A model generated the notes under the pieces. The model worked only from the letters and a program-made list of their open reading frames with translations. It was not told where the DNA came from and made no database searches. From Pseudothauera rhizosphaerae (GTDB lineage Bacteria > Pseudomonadota > Gammaproteobacteria > Burkholderiales > Rhodocyclaceae): a stretch of 64,000 nucleotides of DNA. Shown here piece by piece: positions 45,415-57,131 of this stretch. The position numbers were made by a program, and so were the translations under genes. How positions within the stretch are numbered: position 1 is the first letter of the stretch; each line of letters begins with the position of its first letter. Location of the stretch: positions 62,001 to 126,000 of the forward strand of contig NZ_SSOD01000009.1 of the NCBI RefSeq assembly GCF_004801305.1. Direction: 5' to 3'.

Positions 45415-47157
45415 GTGAGCGGGCATGCGCGTCTTCTGGCCATGGCCGTGCTCGCCGGCATCGGCGCCGGCGTGGTGGCCGCGATGGCGCTGGCGGTGGA
45501 CCTGGGGTGGGGGGTCGTGCCCTTCGCCGGCCTGCTCGGCGCCGTGGCGATGTACTGCGGCCTGCAGCGCGGCGGCGAACGGGGCAGCGACGAGCAGCGG
45601 CGTCTGGAGAACGGCCTGACGCGGATGGCGGCCTCGGGCGTGTTCACACTGCCCGCCGGTGCGGCGAAGGACGCGGCCGAACCGCTCGCCCGCATCGAGG
45701 CCGTGGCCGCCGAGCTGCGCCGGCTACGCGAAGTGGCCGAAGGCGTGCATGGCGTGGAGGCGCTGTTCGGCGCCGGCCTCCGCCTGGAGTGGATCAGCCC
45801 CTCCATCGAACGCCTGACCGGACGGCTGCCGGCCGAATGCCTCGCCGCCGGGGATTTCGTCGATTTCCTCGTGCACGACTCCGACCGCCGCTACTGCCAG
45901 CGTGCCATGCAGAAGGTGCTGGAGAGCGGGCAGGGCGAGGATTTCGAGATGCGCTTCCTGCACGAGCAGGGCAAGGTGTGCTGGGTCGCCTGCCGCTGGC
46001 GCCCGCTGCATCTGGAGGACGGCAGCGTGGCCGGTCTGCGCCTGTCGGCCGAGGACATCCAGGGGCGCAAGGAGGCCGAGTACAAGCTGCTCGAGACGGT
46101 CGCCCAGTTGCGCCGCGCGCAGGCGCTGAGCGAGAACTACCTGATGCGCAGCAACGACGAGCGTCTGCGCCTGTCGGCCCTGCTCAACGTGATCCGCCTG
46201 GGGACCCTGTTCATGGACCGGGACCACCGCGTGCTCTACTACAACCGCGCCATGCTCGACATCTGGCGCCTGTCTCCCGGCGAGAACCTGATCGGCCTGC
46301 GCGACGTGGTGCTCGAAAGCAAGGTGGTCGGCCTGCTCGAATCGCCGGAGGCCTACTTCGACCACATCCGCCAGATCGTGGCCCGCCAGGAGGTCAGCGC
46401 GCCGTTCGAGATCCACCTCAAGGACGGGCGGGTGCTGACCGAAGTGTCGGCGGTGGTGGAGGACAGCGGCCACGGGCGGCGCGGCATCGGCCGGGTGTGG
46501 ATCTACGAGGACGTCACCGAGCAGCGCAGCATCGCGCGCAAGCTGGTGGCCATGGCCGAGCGCGATCCGCTGACCAACCTCTACAACCGGCGGCGTTTCC
46601 ACGAGGAACTCGAACGCTTGCTGGCCGACGCCGAGCGGCGCCACGTGAAGGTGGGGCTGCTGGCGATCGACCTGGACGGCTTCAAACCCATCAACGACGC
46701 CTTCGGCCACCAGGCCGGCGACGAGGTGCTGGTGACGCTGGCGCGCGAGGTGGGCGGCATCATCCGGCGCAACGAGTTGTTCTTCCGCCTCGGCGGCGAC
46801 GAGTTCGGCGTGCTCGTCCCGGATGCCGACGAGGACGATCTGATCGAACTGGCGCACCGCATCGTCGAGGGCATCGGCGCGCTGCGCTTCGTGTTCGGCG
46901 GCCGGCCCGCCGGGCTCACCGCCAGCCTGGGCATCGCCTTCTATCCCGACCATGCGTGCGACGGCGAGGCACTGATCGCCGCGGCCGACGAGGCCATGTA
47001 CCGCTCCAAGCGGGAAGGGCGCAACCGCTGGAGCGTCGCCGCGGCCGTGCAGGGCGAATCCGCTAGAATGTCGATCCAGGCACCCGGTCCCGCGCCGGAT
47101 GCGAGCCCCGTCCTGCAGGTCGGGGAGAGCCGCGAACCCCCTACAGGAGAACAGTGA
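45415..47157 (+). CDS. PAS-PAS-GGDEF diguanylate cyclase
   Basis: 580 residues from GTG 45415, chosen for GGGAGG six bases upstream; ATG 45391 is in frame. Two N-terminal hydrophobic helices (about residues 4-45) anchor it in the membrane. Two PAS-type modules follow (about 100-220, [15 protein letters not shown]; and about 255-380, [19 protein letters not shown]). The GGDEF domain spans about 385-550, with [27 protein letters not shown] and the active [10 protein letters not shown] (GGDEF 460-464). The inhibitory-site position reads RRNE rather than RxxD, so product inhibition may be weak. c-di-GMP output could bear on the surface-protein locus, though nothing direct links them. Confidence 0.88.
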   Translation: MSGHARLLAMAVLAGIGAGVVAAMALAVDLGWGVVPFAGLLGAVAMYCGLQRGGERGSDEQRRLENGLTRMAASGVFTLPAGAAKDAAEPLARIEAVAAELRRLREVAEGVHGVEALFGAGLRLEWISPSIERLTGRLPAECLAAGDFVDFLVHDSDRRYCQRAMQKVLESGQGEDFEMRFLHEQGKVCWVACRWRPLHLEDGSVAGLRLSAEDIQGRKEAEYKLLETVAQLRRAQALSENYLMRSNDERLRLSALLNVIRLGTLFMDRDHRVLYYNRAMLDIWRLSPGENLIGLRDVVLESKVVGLLESPEAYFDHIRQIVARQEVSAPFEIHLKDGRVLTEVSAVVEDSGHGRRGIGRVWIYEDVTEQRSIARKLVAMAERDPLTNLYNRRRFHEELERLLADAERRHVKVGLLAIDLDGFKPINDAFGHQAGDEVLVTLAREVGGIIRRNELFFRLGGDEFGVLVPDADEDDLIELAHRIVEGIGALRFVFGGRPAGLTASLGIAFYPDHACDGEALIAAADEAMYRSKREGRNRWSVAAAVQGESARMSIQAPGPAPDASPVLQVGESREPPTGEQ

Positions 47158-47159
47158 AG

Positions 47160-47432
47160 ATGGCCCGGATGGTCAACTGCATCAAGCTCGGCCGCGAGGC
47201 GGAAGGGCTGGAGCTGCCGCCGATTCCCGGAGAGCTCGGCAAGCGCATTTATGAAAGCGTCTCCAAGGAGGCCTGGCAGCAGTGGGTCAAGTACCAGACC
47301 ATGCTGATCAACGAGAACCGCCTCAACCTGATGGACCCCAGGGCGCGCAAGTACCTGGCCGAGCAGATGGAGAAGCACTTCTTCGGCGGCGGCGCCGACC
47401 AGGTCGGCGGCTACGTGCCGCCCGCGGCCTGA
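47160..47432 (+). CDS. yggX: Probable Fe(2+)-trafficking protein YggX
   Basis: 90 residues beginning [18 protein letters not shown], the typical YggX start with its conserved Cys at residue 7. It protects Fe-S clusters and moves iron. [20 protein letters not shown] and [20 protein letters not shown] are the family core. An in-frame GTG at 47154 overlaps the upstream TGA (gtga), with AGGAG just before; the ATG at 47160 fits the family better. It is co-transcribed with the GGDEF gene. Confidence 0.93.
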   Translation: MARMVNCIKLGREAEGLELPPIPGELGKRIYESVSKEAWQQWVKYQTMLINENRLNLMDPRARKYLAEQMEKHFFGGGADQVGGYVPPAA

Positions 47433-47458
47433 TACCGGCAACCGGCCGCGCAGAAACG

Positions 47459-47487
47459 AAAAGGGATGGCACACTGCCATCCCTTTT
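47459..47487. terminator. Bidirectional terminator between yggX and phoU
   Basis: AAAAGGGATGGC and GCCATCCCTTTT arms around a 5-base loop, T-rich on both strands, lie 26 bp after yggX and 26 bp after the phoU stop. Confidence 0.9.
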
Positions 47488-47513
47488 TCGCATGCGGGCC
47501 GCTGGGCCGGCTT

Positions 47514-48236
47514 TCAGCCGCGCGTCCTTTCCTTGGCGGCTTCCTGCTCGACGGCCGCGGTGCCCGCGTAGCGCACGTCGCGCCCGTGCGCCATGTAGAT
47601 CACGTACTCGGAGATGTTCACCGCGTGGTCGCCGATGCGCTCGATGGATTTGGCGATGAACAGGGTTTCCAGGCTGTTGGAGATGGTGCGCGGGTCTTCC
47701 ATCATGTAGGTGATGAGCTGGCGGGTGATCCCTTCGAAGGCGGTGTCCACCTCGTCGTCCTTGTGCGCGATCTCCGGCGCCAGGGTCACGTCGCTGCGGG
47801 CGAAACTGTCCAGCGCCTTGCGCAGCATCTCCTGGGCGATCGTGGCCGCGTGGCTCACATCCACCTTGGGCGTATACGGCAGGTCGCCCGAATGCAGGCG
47901 GCGTGCAGCCTTGGCGATCTTCTTGGCTTCGTCGCCGATGCGCTCCAGGTCGGTGACCGTCTTCATGGCGCCGATCACCGAGCGCAGGTCGCTGGCGGCC
48001 GGCTGGCGCTTGGCGATCAACTGGCTGCAGGCCTCGTCGATCTCGACTTCGAGCAGGTTGATGCGGTGGTCGCCCGCGATGACCTTCTCGATCAGCGCCT
48101 TGTCCGCGTTCTTCAGCCCGGTGATGGCGTTGGCCACCTGGCTTTCCACCAGCCCGCCCATCTGCAGTACTCCGCTGCGGATGGCTTCGAGGTCGGCGTC
48201 GAACTGCTTGTAGATGTGTTCGGTCATTTTGGGCAT
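47514..48236 (-). CDS. phoU: Phosphate transport system regulator PhoU
   Basis: 240 residues, all-helical, two PhoU three-helix repeats. MTEHIYKQFDADLEAIRSG starts the family alignment; metal-binding signatures EIDEACSQ...LRSVIGAMKTVTDLERIGDEA and the repeat ERIGDHAVNISE are intact. PhoU restrains PhoR/PhoB via the PstSCAB transporter and affects polyphosphate levels. No pst or pho genes are adjacent; the next gene upstream on the same strand is rpiA, 51 bp away. Start 48236 (AGGAAAC SD); an alternative Met is three codons in. Confidence 0.95.
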   Translation of the reverse strand: MPKMTEHIYKQFDADLEAIRSGVLQMGGLVESQVANAITGLKNADKALIEKVIAGDHRINLLEVEIDEACSQLIAKRQPAASDLRSVIGAMKTVTDLERIGDEAKKIAKAARRLHSGDLPYTPKVDVSHAATIAQEMLRKALDSFARSDVTLAPEIAHKDDEVDTAFEGITRQLITYMMEDPRTISNSLETLFIAKSIERIGDHAVNISEYVIYMAHGRDVRYAGTAAVEQEAAKERTRG

Positions 48237-48287
48237 GGGAGTTTCCTGAACCGCTGCAGGCTAGCACCGGTGCGTTAAGGATTTGTT

Positions 48288-48950
48288 TCAGCCGCGTTCG
48301 AAGCGCTCCACGCCGCCGGGGGCGGCGAGCAGCAGCACGTCCGCGCCGCGGTGGGCGAACAGGCCGTTGGTGACCACGCCGACGATCTGGTTCACCCGTG
48401 TCTCGAAGCCGCGCGGATCGGTGATCGCCAGGCCGTGCACGTCGAGGATCAGGTTGCCGTTGTCGGTCGTGAAGCCTTCCCGCAGCACCGGCTTGCCGCC
48501 CAGCGCGGCGAGTTCGCGGGAGACGTGGCGCGCCGCCATCGGGATCACCTCCACCGGCAGCGGGAAGCACCCCAGCGTGGCGACCTTCTTGCTCGCGTCG
48601 CAGATGCACACGAAGCGCCGCGACACCGCGGCAACGATCTTCTCCCGCGTCAGCGCGCCGCCGCCGCCCTTGATCATCGCGAAGCCGCCGTCGATCTCGT
48701 CGGCGCCATCCACATACACCGGCAACTCGTCCACATTGGTGAGTTCGACCAGCGGAATGCCGTAGGCGCGCAGGCGCGCGCTGCTCGCCTCGGAGCTGGA
48801 CACCGCGCCGGCGATGCGCGACCTGATGCCGGCCAGCCCGTCGATGAAGTGGTTGACGGTGGAGCCGGTGCCGACGCCGATCACCGCGCCTTCCGGCACG
48901 TAGTCCAGCGCCGCCAGCGCGGCGGCCTTCTTCAGTTCGTCCTGGGTCAT
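48288..48950 (-). CDS. rpiA: Ribose-5-phosphate isomerase A
   Basis: 220 residues interconverting ribose 5-phosphate and ribulose 5-phosphate, a feeder of the PRK reaction. [58 protein letters not shown] (catalytic Asp, Lys) and DNGNLILDV are all typical. The ATG at 48950 starts a normal-length enzyme. Divergent from the DUF455 gene. Confidence 0.96.
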   Translation of the reverse strand: MTQDELKKAAALAALDYVPEGAVIGVGTGSTVNHFIDGLAGIRSRIAGAVSSSEASSARLRAYGIPLVELTNVDELPVYVDGADEIDGGFAMIKGGGGALTREKIVAAVSRRFVCICDASKKVATLGCFPLPVEVIPMAARHVSRELAALGGKPVLREGFTTDNGNLILDVHGLAITDPRGFETRVNQIVGVVTNGLFAHRGADVLLLAAPGGVERFERG

Positions 48951-49043
48951 GGGGAAAATCCTGCCTCGTCCTGGGGTTCGCGAGCGAGTGCATTATCAAC
49001 CAAAATCCCGGCGTTCTGCGCCGCTGTTATAGACTCGCGCGCC

Positions 49044-49871
49044 ATGCAGATTCAGTCCCTACACGATGCCGCGCTGGCGGCGCTGATGCTCCCCGATCCG
49101 GACGGCAAATGCCGCGCCACGGACGCGCTGCTGGCCGACCGGCGGGCAGGCCGGCTGGCGGTGGTGGCGGGCGCCGACGACCCCGCGCCGGTGACCGAGC
49201 CCGGCCGTCCGCCGCGCCCCGAACTGGTGGCGCCGCAGGCGGTGCCAATGCGCCGCGCGGGCACGCGGGAGGGGCATGCCGCGCTGCTGCACGCCATCGC
49301 CCACATCGAGTTCAACGCCATCAACCTGGCGCTGGATTGCGTGTACCGCTTCCGCGCGCTGCCGGCCGAGTTCCACGATGGCTGGCTGGCGGTGGCGGCC
49401 GAGGAGGCGCACCACTTCGGCCTGGTGCGCGGCCGTCTCCGCGCGCTGGGCTTCGACTACGGCGACTTCCCGGCCCACAACGGGCTGTGGGAGATGGCCT
49501 GCAAGACTGCCGGCGACCCGCTGGCACGCATGGCCCTGGTGCCGCGGGTGCTGGAGGCGCGCGGACTGGACGCCACGCCGCCCATCATGGCGAAGCTGAA
49601 GGCCATCGGAGACCGGGACAGCGTGGCGGTGCTGGAGATCATCCTGCGCGACGAGATCGGCCACGTGGCCCTCGGCGACCGCTGGTTCCGCGTCCTGTGC
49701 GCCGGGCGCGGGCTGGAGCCGGAGGCGACCTACGTGGAACTGATCGAGGCCTTCGACGCGCCCCGGCCGCGGCCGCCCCTGCACGTGGAGGCGCGGCGCG
49801 CGGCCGGATTCAGCGAGGCGGAACTGGCGCGCTTCGGCGCGCCGCCCGCCGGCGATCAGAGATTGCCGTAG
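49044..49871 (+). CDS. DUF455 ferritin-like protein
   Basis: 275 residues. Helical diiron-type fold: HAIAHIEFNAINLALD, EEAHHFGLVRGRL and RDEIGHVALGDRWF supply Glu/His metal ligands. The family is related to the tRNA hydroxylase MiaE but its function is not established. The ATG at 49044 has no SD; a -10-like TATAGA ends 11 bases upstream, so the leader would be about four bases. The gene's last 16 bp overlap the convergent ccsB stop. Confidence 0.85.
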   Translation: MQIQSLHDAALAALMLPDPDGKCRATDALLADRRAGRLAVVAGADDPAPVTEPGRPPRPELVAPQAVPMRRAGTREGHAALLHAIAHIEFNAINLALDCVYRFRALPAEFHDGWLAVAAEEAHHFGLVRGRLRALGFDYGDFPAHNGLWEMACKTAGDPLARMALVPRVLEARGLDATPPIMAKLKAIGDRDSVAVLEIILRDEIGHVALGDRWFRVLCAGRGLEPEATYVELIEAFDAPRPRPPLHVEARRAAGFSEAELARFGAPPAGDQRLP

Positions 49872-51001
49872 GAGTGCAGGCCGGAGAGGAACATGTTGAC
49901 GCCCAGGAAGGCGAAGGTGGTGACCAGCAGGCCCACCACCGCCCACCAGGCCAGCATGGTTCCGCGCAGTCCCTTGGTGAGCCGCATGTGCAGCCAGGCC
50001 GCGTAGTTCAGCCACACGATCAGCGCCCAGGTCTCCTTCGGGTCCCACTGCCAGTAGGTGCCCCAGGCTTCCGCCGCCCACAGGGCGCCGAGGATGGTGG
50101 CGATGGTGAAGAAGGCGAAGCCGATGGCGATGGCCTTGTACATCACGTCTTCCAGCACCCGCGGCGCGGGCAGGCGGCTGGCGAGGATGCCGCGCTCCAC
50201 CAGCAGGTAGGCCACGCCCACCATGGCCGACAGGGCGAAGGCGCCGTAGCCGATGAAGTTGGTGGGCACGTGCACCTTCATCCAGTAGGACTGCAGCGCC
50301 GGGATCAGCGGCTGGATCTCGTGGGCGCCGCGGGAGAACGCGTACCACAGCAGGAAGGCCACCGCGGCGGAGATCACCACCATGACGAAGGCGCCCATGC
50401 GGCGAGTGCCGTAGCGCAGCTCGTAGTAGAGGTAGAGCAGGGCGGTGATGAGGCTGAAGAGGACGAAGACCTCGTACAGGTTGCTGATGGGGATATGGCC
50501 GATCTCCGGCCCCACCAGGTAGGACTCGTACCAGCGCGCGAAGAGACCCGCGGTGCCCATCGCGGTGCCGATCCAGACCAGTGTGGAGCCGGTCTTCTCG
50601 CCGAATTCCGAGCGCGCCAGCAGGCCCAGCCAGTAGGCGCCGGTGGCCATGAAGTAGAGGGCGCTCATCCACATGATGGCGGTCTGGCTGGAGATCAGGT
50701 ACTTGAGGAAGAACACTTGCTCGGCGCGCGCCAGATCGCCCTGGTAGAGCCAGATGCTGGCGAGCGACAGCCCGGCCACCGCGGCGAGGAAGCTGCGGAA
50801 GGGCTTCCAGTACCAGCCGATGGCGATCAGCACCGGCACGTGCAGGAGCAGGATCAGGTCGTCGTAGATGTCCATGAACGCGCCGTAGCGCACCAGCGCG
50901 AGGCCGGCGCCCGCCACCAGGGCGAGGGCGTACAGCCAGTCGAAGAGGTCGCGGTTGCGCAGCACGCCGGAGGGGCTGCGGGCGGGGTGGGCGAGTTCCA
51001 T
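49856..51001 (-). CDS. ccsB: Cytochrome c biogenesis protein CcsB (heme-handling, System II)
   Basis: 381-residue integral membrane protein that carries heme across the membrane and, with ResB, attaches it to apocytochromes c. About eight hydrophobic segments; the tryptophan-rich heme motif is WGTYWQWDPKETWALIVW near residue 308, with conserved His residues at HVPTNFIGYG and HMRLTKG. The start ATG at 51001 overlaps the resB stop (TGATG), so they are coupled. Length is normal. Confidence 0.94.
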   Translation of the reverse strand: MELAHPARSPSGVLRNRDLFDWLYALALVAGAGLALVRYGAFMDIYDDLILLLHVPVLIAIGWYWKPFRSFLAAVAGLSLASIWLYQGDLARAEQVFFLKYLISSQTAIMWMSALYFMATGAYWLGLLARSEFGEKTGSTLVWIGTAMGTAGLFARWYESYLVGPEIGHIPISNLYEVFVLFSLITALLYLYYELRYGTRRMGAFVMVVISAAVAFLLWYAFSRGAHEIQPLIPALQSYWMKVHVPTNFIGYGAFALSAMVGVAYLLVERGILASRLPAPRVLEDVMYKAIAIGFAFFTIATILGALWAAEAWGTYWQWDPKETWALIVWLNYAAWLHMRLTKGLRGTMLAWWAVVGLLVTTFAFLGVNMFLSGLHSYGNL

Positions 51002-53064
51002 CACTGTCCTCGTGGGGTGGCTTCCGGGGCGGGGGCGGCCGGATCGAGCAGGCCGCGCAGGGCGGCGGCGTGGCGTTCGAAGGTTTCGTCCACGTCGATG
51101 GCCTTGCGGTTGGACGACAGGGTTACCAGTCCGTTGCCGTCGTGCTTGAGCAGCACGAACAGGCGCCGTTCGCGGATGTAGAGCATGGCGAAGACGCCCA
51201 ACACCAGCAGCAGCGAGCCGATGTACACCAGCGGCTTGCCGGGAGAGCGCGTGACCTGCAGCACCGACGCCTGCACCTGCTCGTAGCCGGTGAGCTGCAT
51301 GAACAGCGGCGCCTCGTAGAACAGGCTGTCGGACAGGGCGGCGATGGCGTCGCGCAGGTAGGCGGCGCGGGGCTCGTCGATGGCCAGCGGCGCCTGGCCT
51401 GTCTGCTCTCGCGTCATCTGCCAGGCTTCCCACACCAGACCCTGCAGGATCTTGACGAACACGTCGGCGGCGCGCTCGCGCTCGGCCTGGGGCACGCCCT
51501 TCTCGATGAAGGTGCCGATGCTCTCGTAGCCCTTTTCACCGAACAGCATCAAGGTGTTCACCGCGGTCTCGATCAGGCGTTTGCGCAGTTCGGCCGTGTC
51601 CTCGCCGTCGCCGAAGCTCGTGTGCGCAAAACGGCGCGCGAGTTCGTCGCGCCGGGCCGGGTCGAAGACGATGTCGCGGAGGGCGAACCAAGTATCGATG
51701 CTGCCGTCGTCATCCACCGGCAGGCGCAGGAAGCGGAACGCCTCGGCCTGGGTCGCGCGCGTGCCGGTGTAGAGATACCAGCGTCCGCCCTGTTCGATGG
51801 GCAGCATGTAGTTCTTGAATTCCCGCGCCTGGCCGGCCTCGTCCCGCAGCTTGAAGGTGAAGCTGGGGCCGATGTTGCGCAGCTCGCGGCCATCGTCCGT
51901 GGCCCGCGCGCCGCTGCCCAGGTGGCGGGTGAATCCTTCCGCGCCTTCGGCGGCCCTGGCGCCTTCGCCCATGTCTTCCACGTTGAAGGGGGTGAAGCCA
52001 GTCAGTTCCAGCGCGTAGTTGAAGCGCGGGTGATTCAGTTGCAGCGTCTCGCCCACCCGGCCTTCGATCTCCAGCACCGGCGCCTGGGAGCCGGCGGCCA
52101 GGTTGCGTCCGGCGATCTTCAGCAGGGAGCCGCCGTCGTCGAAGCTGGACTGGTACATCGTCACGCCGCGGTATTCGAGCGGGCGATTGACCTCGATGGT
52201 GTGCTCGAAGGACTCGCCGGTGGCGTCATCGGTGACGATGATGTCGCTGGCGAAGCGCTTGGGCATGCCGTTTTCGTAGTGGTCGATGTGGAACTTCTTC
52301 AGGGAGATGGTGAAGGGCAGTTCCTGGATCAGGATGCCGTCGTCCAGGCTGACCACCGCCACGTTGGCGGCGCGGCCTTCCGGGATGAACACATTGCCGC
52401 GGTAGCTCCGGTTGTCCTCACCCAGGCGCGCGGATTCGGGGATGTCGGCGATGAGCTGGTTGCCGCCGGTCGTCTGCTTGCCGCCCAGCCACATCTGCAC
52501 CTTCAGCGGCAGGTTGCCGTCGAGCAGGCCGCCGAGGCAGATCAGCACGATGGCGCCGTGGGCGAGGAAGTAGCCGGCCCGGCTCGCGCTGCCCTGCTTG
52601 GCGGCGAGCAGCACGCCGTCCTCGCGCTGGTCGCTGCGTGCCTTGAAGCCCTGCTGCGCCAGGTAGGCGGCCACGCGTGCCTGTTGTTCGCCCAGCGGCA
52701 GTCCGCCCGGCAGTTCGGCCTGGTGGGCGAACTGGCGCAGCGACACTTCCCGCGCGTGTTCGCGGAAGCCGCGCATCTCCCGCAGCATGGGTGCGGTCTG
52801 GCGGGCGATGCACAGGCCGGTGGACAGGACCAGGAAGGCCAGGATGACGAGGAACCAGCCGGCGTTGTAGACCGCGTAGAGGCCGAGCTTCTCGAAAATG
52901 GGGAACCAGAACGGGCCGAACTGGTTGAGATAGGCGTTGAACGGTTCGTTCTGCTTGACCACCGTGCCGATCACCGAGGCGATCGCCAGCACGGTGAGCA
53001 GGCTGATGGCGAAGCGCATCGAGCTGAAGAGCTCGAACAGCCCCTTGGAAGTGCTGCGTTGCAT
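51001..53064 (-). CDS. resB: Cytochrome c biogenesis protein ResB (System II)
   Basis: 687 residues. Three N-terminal membrane segments (SMRFAISLLTVLAIASVIG; WFLVILAFLVLSTGLC; FLAHGAIVLICLGGLL), a large periplasmic domain from about 190 to 600, and a last helix at about 620 (VYIGSLLLVLGVFAMLYI). It forms the heme ligation complex with CcsB. The N-terminus MQRSTSKGLFELFSSMRF is the standard family start. Coupled to ccsB by TGATG. Confidence 0.94.
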   Translation of the reverse strand: MQRSTSKGLFELFSSMRFAISLLTVLAIASVIGTVVKQNEPFNAYLNQFGPFWFPIFEKLGLYAVYNAGWFLVILAFLVLSTGLCIARQTAPMLREMRGFREHAREVSLRQFAHQAELPGGLPLGEQQARVAAYLAQQGFKARSDQREDGVLLAAKQGSASRAGYFLAHGAIVLICLGGLLDGNLPLKVQMWLGGKQTTGGNQLIADIPESARLGEDNRSYRGNVFIPEGRAANVAVVSLDDGILIQELPFTISLKKFHIDHYENGMPKRFASDIIVTDDATGESFEHTIEVNRPLEYRGVTMYQSSFDDGGSLLKIAGRNLAAGSQAPVLEIEGRVGETLQLNHPRFNYALELTGFTPFNVEDMGEGARAAEGAEGFTRHLGSGARATDDGRELRNIGPSFTFKLRDEAGQAREFKNYMLPIEQGGRWYLYTGTRATQAEAFRFLRLPVDDDGSIDTWFALRDIVFDPARRDELARRFAHTSFGDGEDTAELRKRLIETAVNTLMLFGEKGYESIGTFIEKGVPQAERERAADVFVKILQGLVWEAWQMTREQTGQAPLAIDEPRAAYLRDAIAALSDSLFYEAPLFMQLTGYEQVQASVLQVTRSPGKPLVYIGSLLLVLGVFAMLYIRERRLFVLLKHDGNGLVTLSSNRKAIDVDETFERHAAALRGLLDPAAPAPEATPRGQ

Positions 53065-53104
53065 CCTGATCCTCAGGCGGCAGGTTCGGGTCCGGCGAAA
53101 GAAA

Positions 53105-53127
53105 AAGGGGCGGTCGGGCCGCCCCTT
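53105..53127 (-). terminator. Terminator after cytochrome c4
   Basis: AAGGGGCGG and CCGCCCCTT arms around a short loop; the minus-strand transcript then reads TTTTTC. It lies 31 bp past the cytochrome c4 stop and before resB, so resB-ccsB transcription is at least partly independent. Confidence 0.8.
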
Positions 53128-53157
53128 CTCATCGCTGCGCGGACGAATCGTCCCGCG

Positions 53158-53769
53158 TCAGCGCAGGCCGGCCGCGTAGTCGGCCACGGCGCGCATTTCA
53201 GCGTCGGTCAGCTTCAGCGCGATGGTGCGCATCATCTGGTTGGGATCGTTGTCGCGGCCGCCGTCGCGGAACTTCTGCAACTGCAGCGCGGTGTATTCGG
53301 CGAACTGGCCGGACAGGCGCGGATACTGCGCCGGCAGGCCGGCTCCGGCGGGACCATGGCACGCGGCACAGGCGGGTACGCCCTTGTCGGCGATGCCGGC
53401 ACGCCAGATCTTCTGGCCCAGCTCGACGGTTTCCAGGTTCTTGGTGGGTTCCGGCTGCAGGGTCTGGCTGGCGAAATACTGGGCAACGGCGGGCACGTCC
53501 GCATCTTCCACGATGGCCGCCATGGCGCTCATGACCGGATCCTGGCGCACGCCTGCCTTGAATTCGTGCAACTGCTTCTCGAGATACTGCGGGATCTGCC
53601 CGGCGATCTTCGGGTTGGCCGAAAGCTGGCTGTTGCCATCCGCCGCGTGACAGGCCACGCAGACGGTTTCGGCGATCTGTTTCGCCTTGGCAAGATCGGG
53701 AGCCTGCGCCTGGACCTGGAGGCAACCTCCGGCCATCAGCAGCGCGAGCAGCAGGGAACGCTTGGTCAT
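53158..53769 (-). CDS. Cytochrome c4 (diheme)
   Basis: 203 residues, periplasmic diheme electron carrier to cytochrome oxidase. Signal peptide [21 protein letters not shown]. Heme motifs CVACH (about residue 37) and CAACH (about residue 134), with distal Met in the KIAGQ/MSAM and LSGQF/MMRTIA regions. The two-domain duplication is typical of c4. It precedes the System II maturation genes, a common betaproteobacterial arrangement. Divergent from engB. Confidence 0.93.
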   Translation of the reverse strand: MTKRSLLLALLMAGGCLQVQAQAPDLAKAKQIAETVCVACHAADGNSQLSANPKIAGQIPQYLEKQLHEFKAGVRQDPVMSAMAAIVEDADVPAVAQYFASQTLQPEPTKNLETVELGQKIWRAGIADKGVPACAACHGPAGAGLPAQYPRLSGQFAEYTALQLQKFRDGGRDNDPNQMMRTIALKLTDAEMRAVADYAAGLR

Positions 53770-53899
53770 AGTGTCCTCGGAAAGCCGTGAGTGGATGTTT
53801 CAAACGCGGTATTCTAATACAGGAAGCCGGTCTTGCGCGACGCAATGTGGGTTTCCCGCGCGCTGCGCCGCCCGCCTGCCCGTATTCCTTTCTATTCCC

Positions 53900-54513
53900 A
53901 TGTCCCTCTTTCGCAACGCAACATTCGAGATATCCGTCGCCCAGAGCGCGGCGCTGCCACCGGCCCAGGGTGCGGAGATCGCCTTCGCCGGGCGTTCCAA
54001 CGCCGGCAAGTCGAGCGCGATCAACACGCTGGCGGGGCATACCCGCCTGGCCTACGTGTCGAAGACGCCCGGGCGCACCCAGTTGATCAACTTCTTCCGC
54101 CTCAACTGCGGCGCCGCACTCGTCGATCTGCCCGGCTACGGCTATGCCCAGGTGCCGGAAAAGGTGCGCCGCCAGTGGGCGGGGCTGCTGGAGGACTATC
54201 TGAGGAGGCGCGAAAGCCTGATCGGCCTGGTGCTGATCATGGACGCGCGCCATCCGCTGACCACGCTGGACCACGCCATGATCGGCTGGTTCGCGCCCAC
54301 CGGCAAACCCATCCACGTCCTGTTGACCAAGAGCGACAAGCTGTCGCGCAACGAGGCCAACAAATCGCTCTTCGCCGTGCGCAAGGCGCTCGCCGAACTG
54401 GGCGGGCGGGTCACGGTGCAGCTATTTTCCAGCCTCAAGAAGACCGGGGTGGAGGAGTGCGAGGCCGTGGTGGCCGGTTGGCTCGGCCTGGACATGCCGG
54501 TGGCGGCGGAAAA

Positions 54514-54517
<4 letters not shown>
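53900..54517 (+). CDS. engB: Ribosome biogenesis GTPase EngB (YsxC/YihA)
   Basis: 205 residues, GTPase needed for 50S assembly. G1 is [10 protein letters not shown]3 DLPGYGYA, G4 LLTKSDKL. The ATG at 53900 has no clear SD. Its TAA stop lies in an A-rich tract (54510-54519) that, on the other strand, is the U tract of the sRNA terminator. Confidence 0.95.
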
Positions 54518-56253
<1,736 letters not shown>

Positions 56254-56265
56254 GGTGCCCGGGAC

Positions 56266-57003
56266 TCAGGCGAAGCCGCCGTTGGCGCGCAATACCTGCG
56301 CGTTGATCCAGCCGCCGTCCGGCCCGGCGAGGAAGGCCACCGCGGCGGCGATGTCCTCCGGCGTGCCGAGGCGTTCCAGCGGGGTGGCCTGTACCGCCTG
56401 GGTGATCTGCTGTTCGCTCTTGCCGGTGAGGAAAAGCTCGGTGGCCACCGGCCCCGGCGCGATCGCATTGACGGTGATGCCGCGCCCGCGCAGCTCGTTG
56501 GCGAGTACCCGGACCAGCCCTTCGACGCCGGCCTTGGCGGCAATGTAGGCGCCGTAGCCGGGGAAGGCCTTGGCGATCACGCTGGAGGACAGCGCCACGA
56601 TGCGCCCGCCGTCCGCCACTTCCCGCGCGGCATGGCTCAGTACCAGGAAAGCGCCGCGCAGGTTCACCGCCACGATGCGGTCGAAGCCGGCGAGATCGCC
56701 CGCGGCGAGCGGGGCGAGGGACATGATGCCGGCACTGTTGACCACCACGTCGATGCGGCCGAAGGCGCGGCGGGCGGCGGCGAACAGGCCGGCCACCTCG
56801 TCCGCTTGGGAGACGTCGGCGGGCACGGCGATGGCGTGGCCACCGGCGGCGGTGATGGCGGCGACCGTTTCGTCGGCGCCGGTGCGGTGGCCGGCGTAAT
56901 TGACCGCCACCGCATGGCCGTCACGGGCCAGGCGCAGGGCAATGGCCTGGCCGATGCCGCGGGAGGCGCCGGTGACGATGGCGACAGGGGGATGCGTGGA
57001 CAT
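56266..57003 (-). CDS. Short-chain dehydrogenase/reductase (classical SDR)
   Basis: 245 residues. TGASRGIG near residue 12 binds NAD(P)H, NSAG is present, and the catalytic Ser-Tyr-Lys is in ALSSSVI...YGAYIAAKAG. NYAGHRTGA (Asn/Arg-type beta2 end) suggests NADPH. Substrate unknown; 3-oxoacyl-ACP reductase-like by sequence. The start at 57003 has a GGAGTCC SD; an upstream extension to 57129 would run through the operator. Divergent from the LysR gene, likely its target. Confidence 0.9.
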   Translation of the reverse strand: MSTHPPVAIVTGASRGIGQAIALRLARDGHAVAVNYAGHRTGADETVAAITAAGGHAIAVPADVSQADEVAGLFAAARRAFGRIDVVVNSAGIMSLAPLAAGDLAGFDRIVAVNLRGAFLVLSHAAREVADGGRIVALSSSVIAKAFPGYGAYIAAKAGVEGLVRVLANELRGRGITVNAIAPGPVATELFLTGKSEQQITQAVQATPLERLGTPEDIAAAVAFLAGPDGGWINAQVLRANGGFA

Positions 57004-57090
57004 GATCGGACTCCGGTGGGCGGGACGCCGGTGCGCCCTGCGCCTTGCGGGGTATTGTGCTGATTGTTCATGGGTCAATAAATCGGCCAG

Positions 57091-57111
57091 AATTGGCATG
57101 AATGTCCAATT
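57091..57111. promoter_or_regulatory. Candidate LysR operator between SDR and LysR genes
   Basis: AATTGG (57091-57096) and CCAATT (57106-57111) form a perfect inverted repeat with a 9-bp spacer, immediately followed by TTGGCCAA (57112-57119). It is centred in the divergent gap and overlaps an upstream in-frame ATG at 57102 of the LysR gene, arguing for the later start at 57132. Confidence 0.6.
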
Positions 57112-57131
57112 TTGGCCAACAATCAACACCC

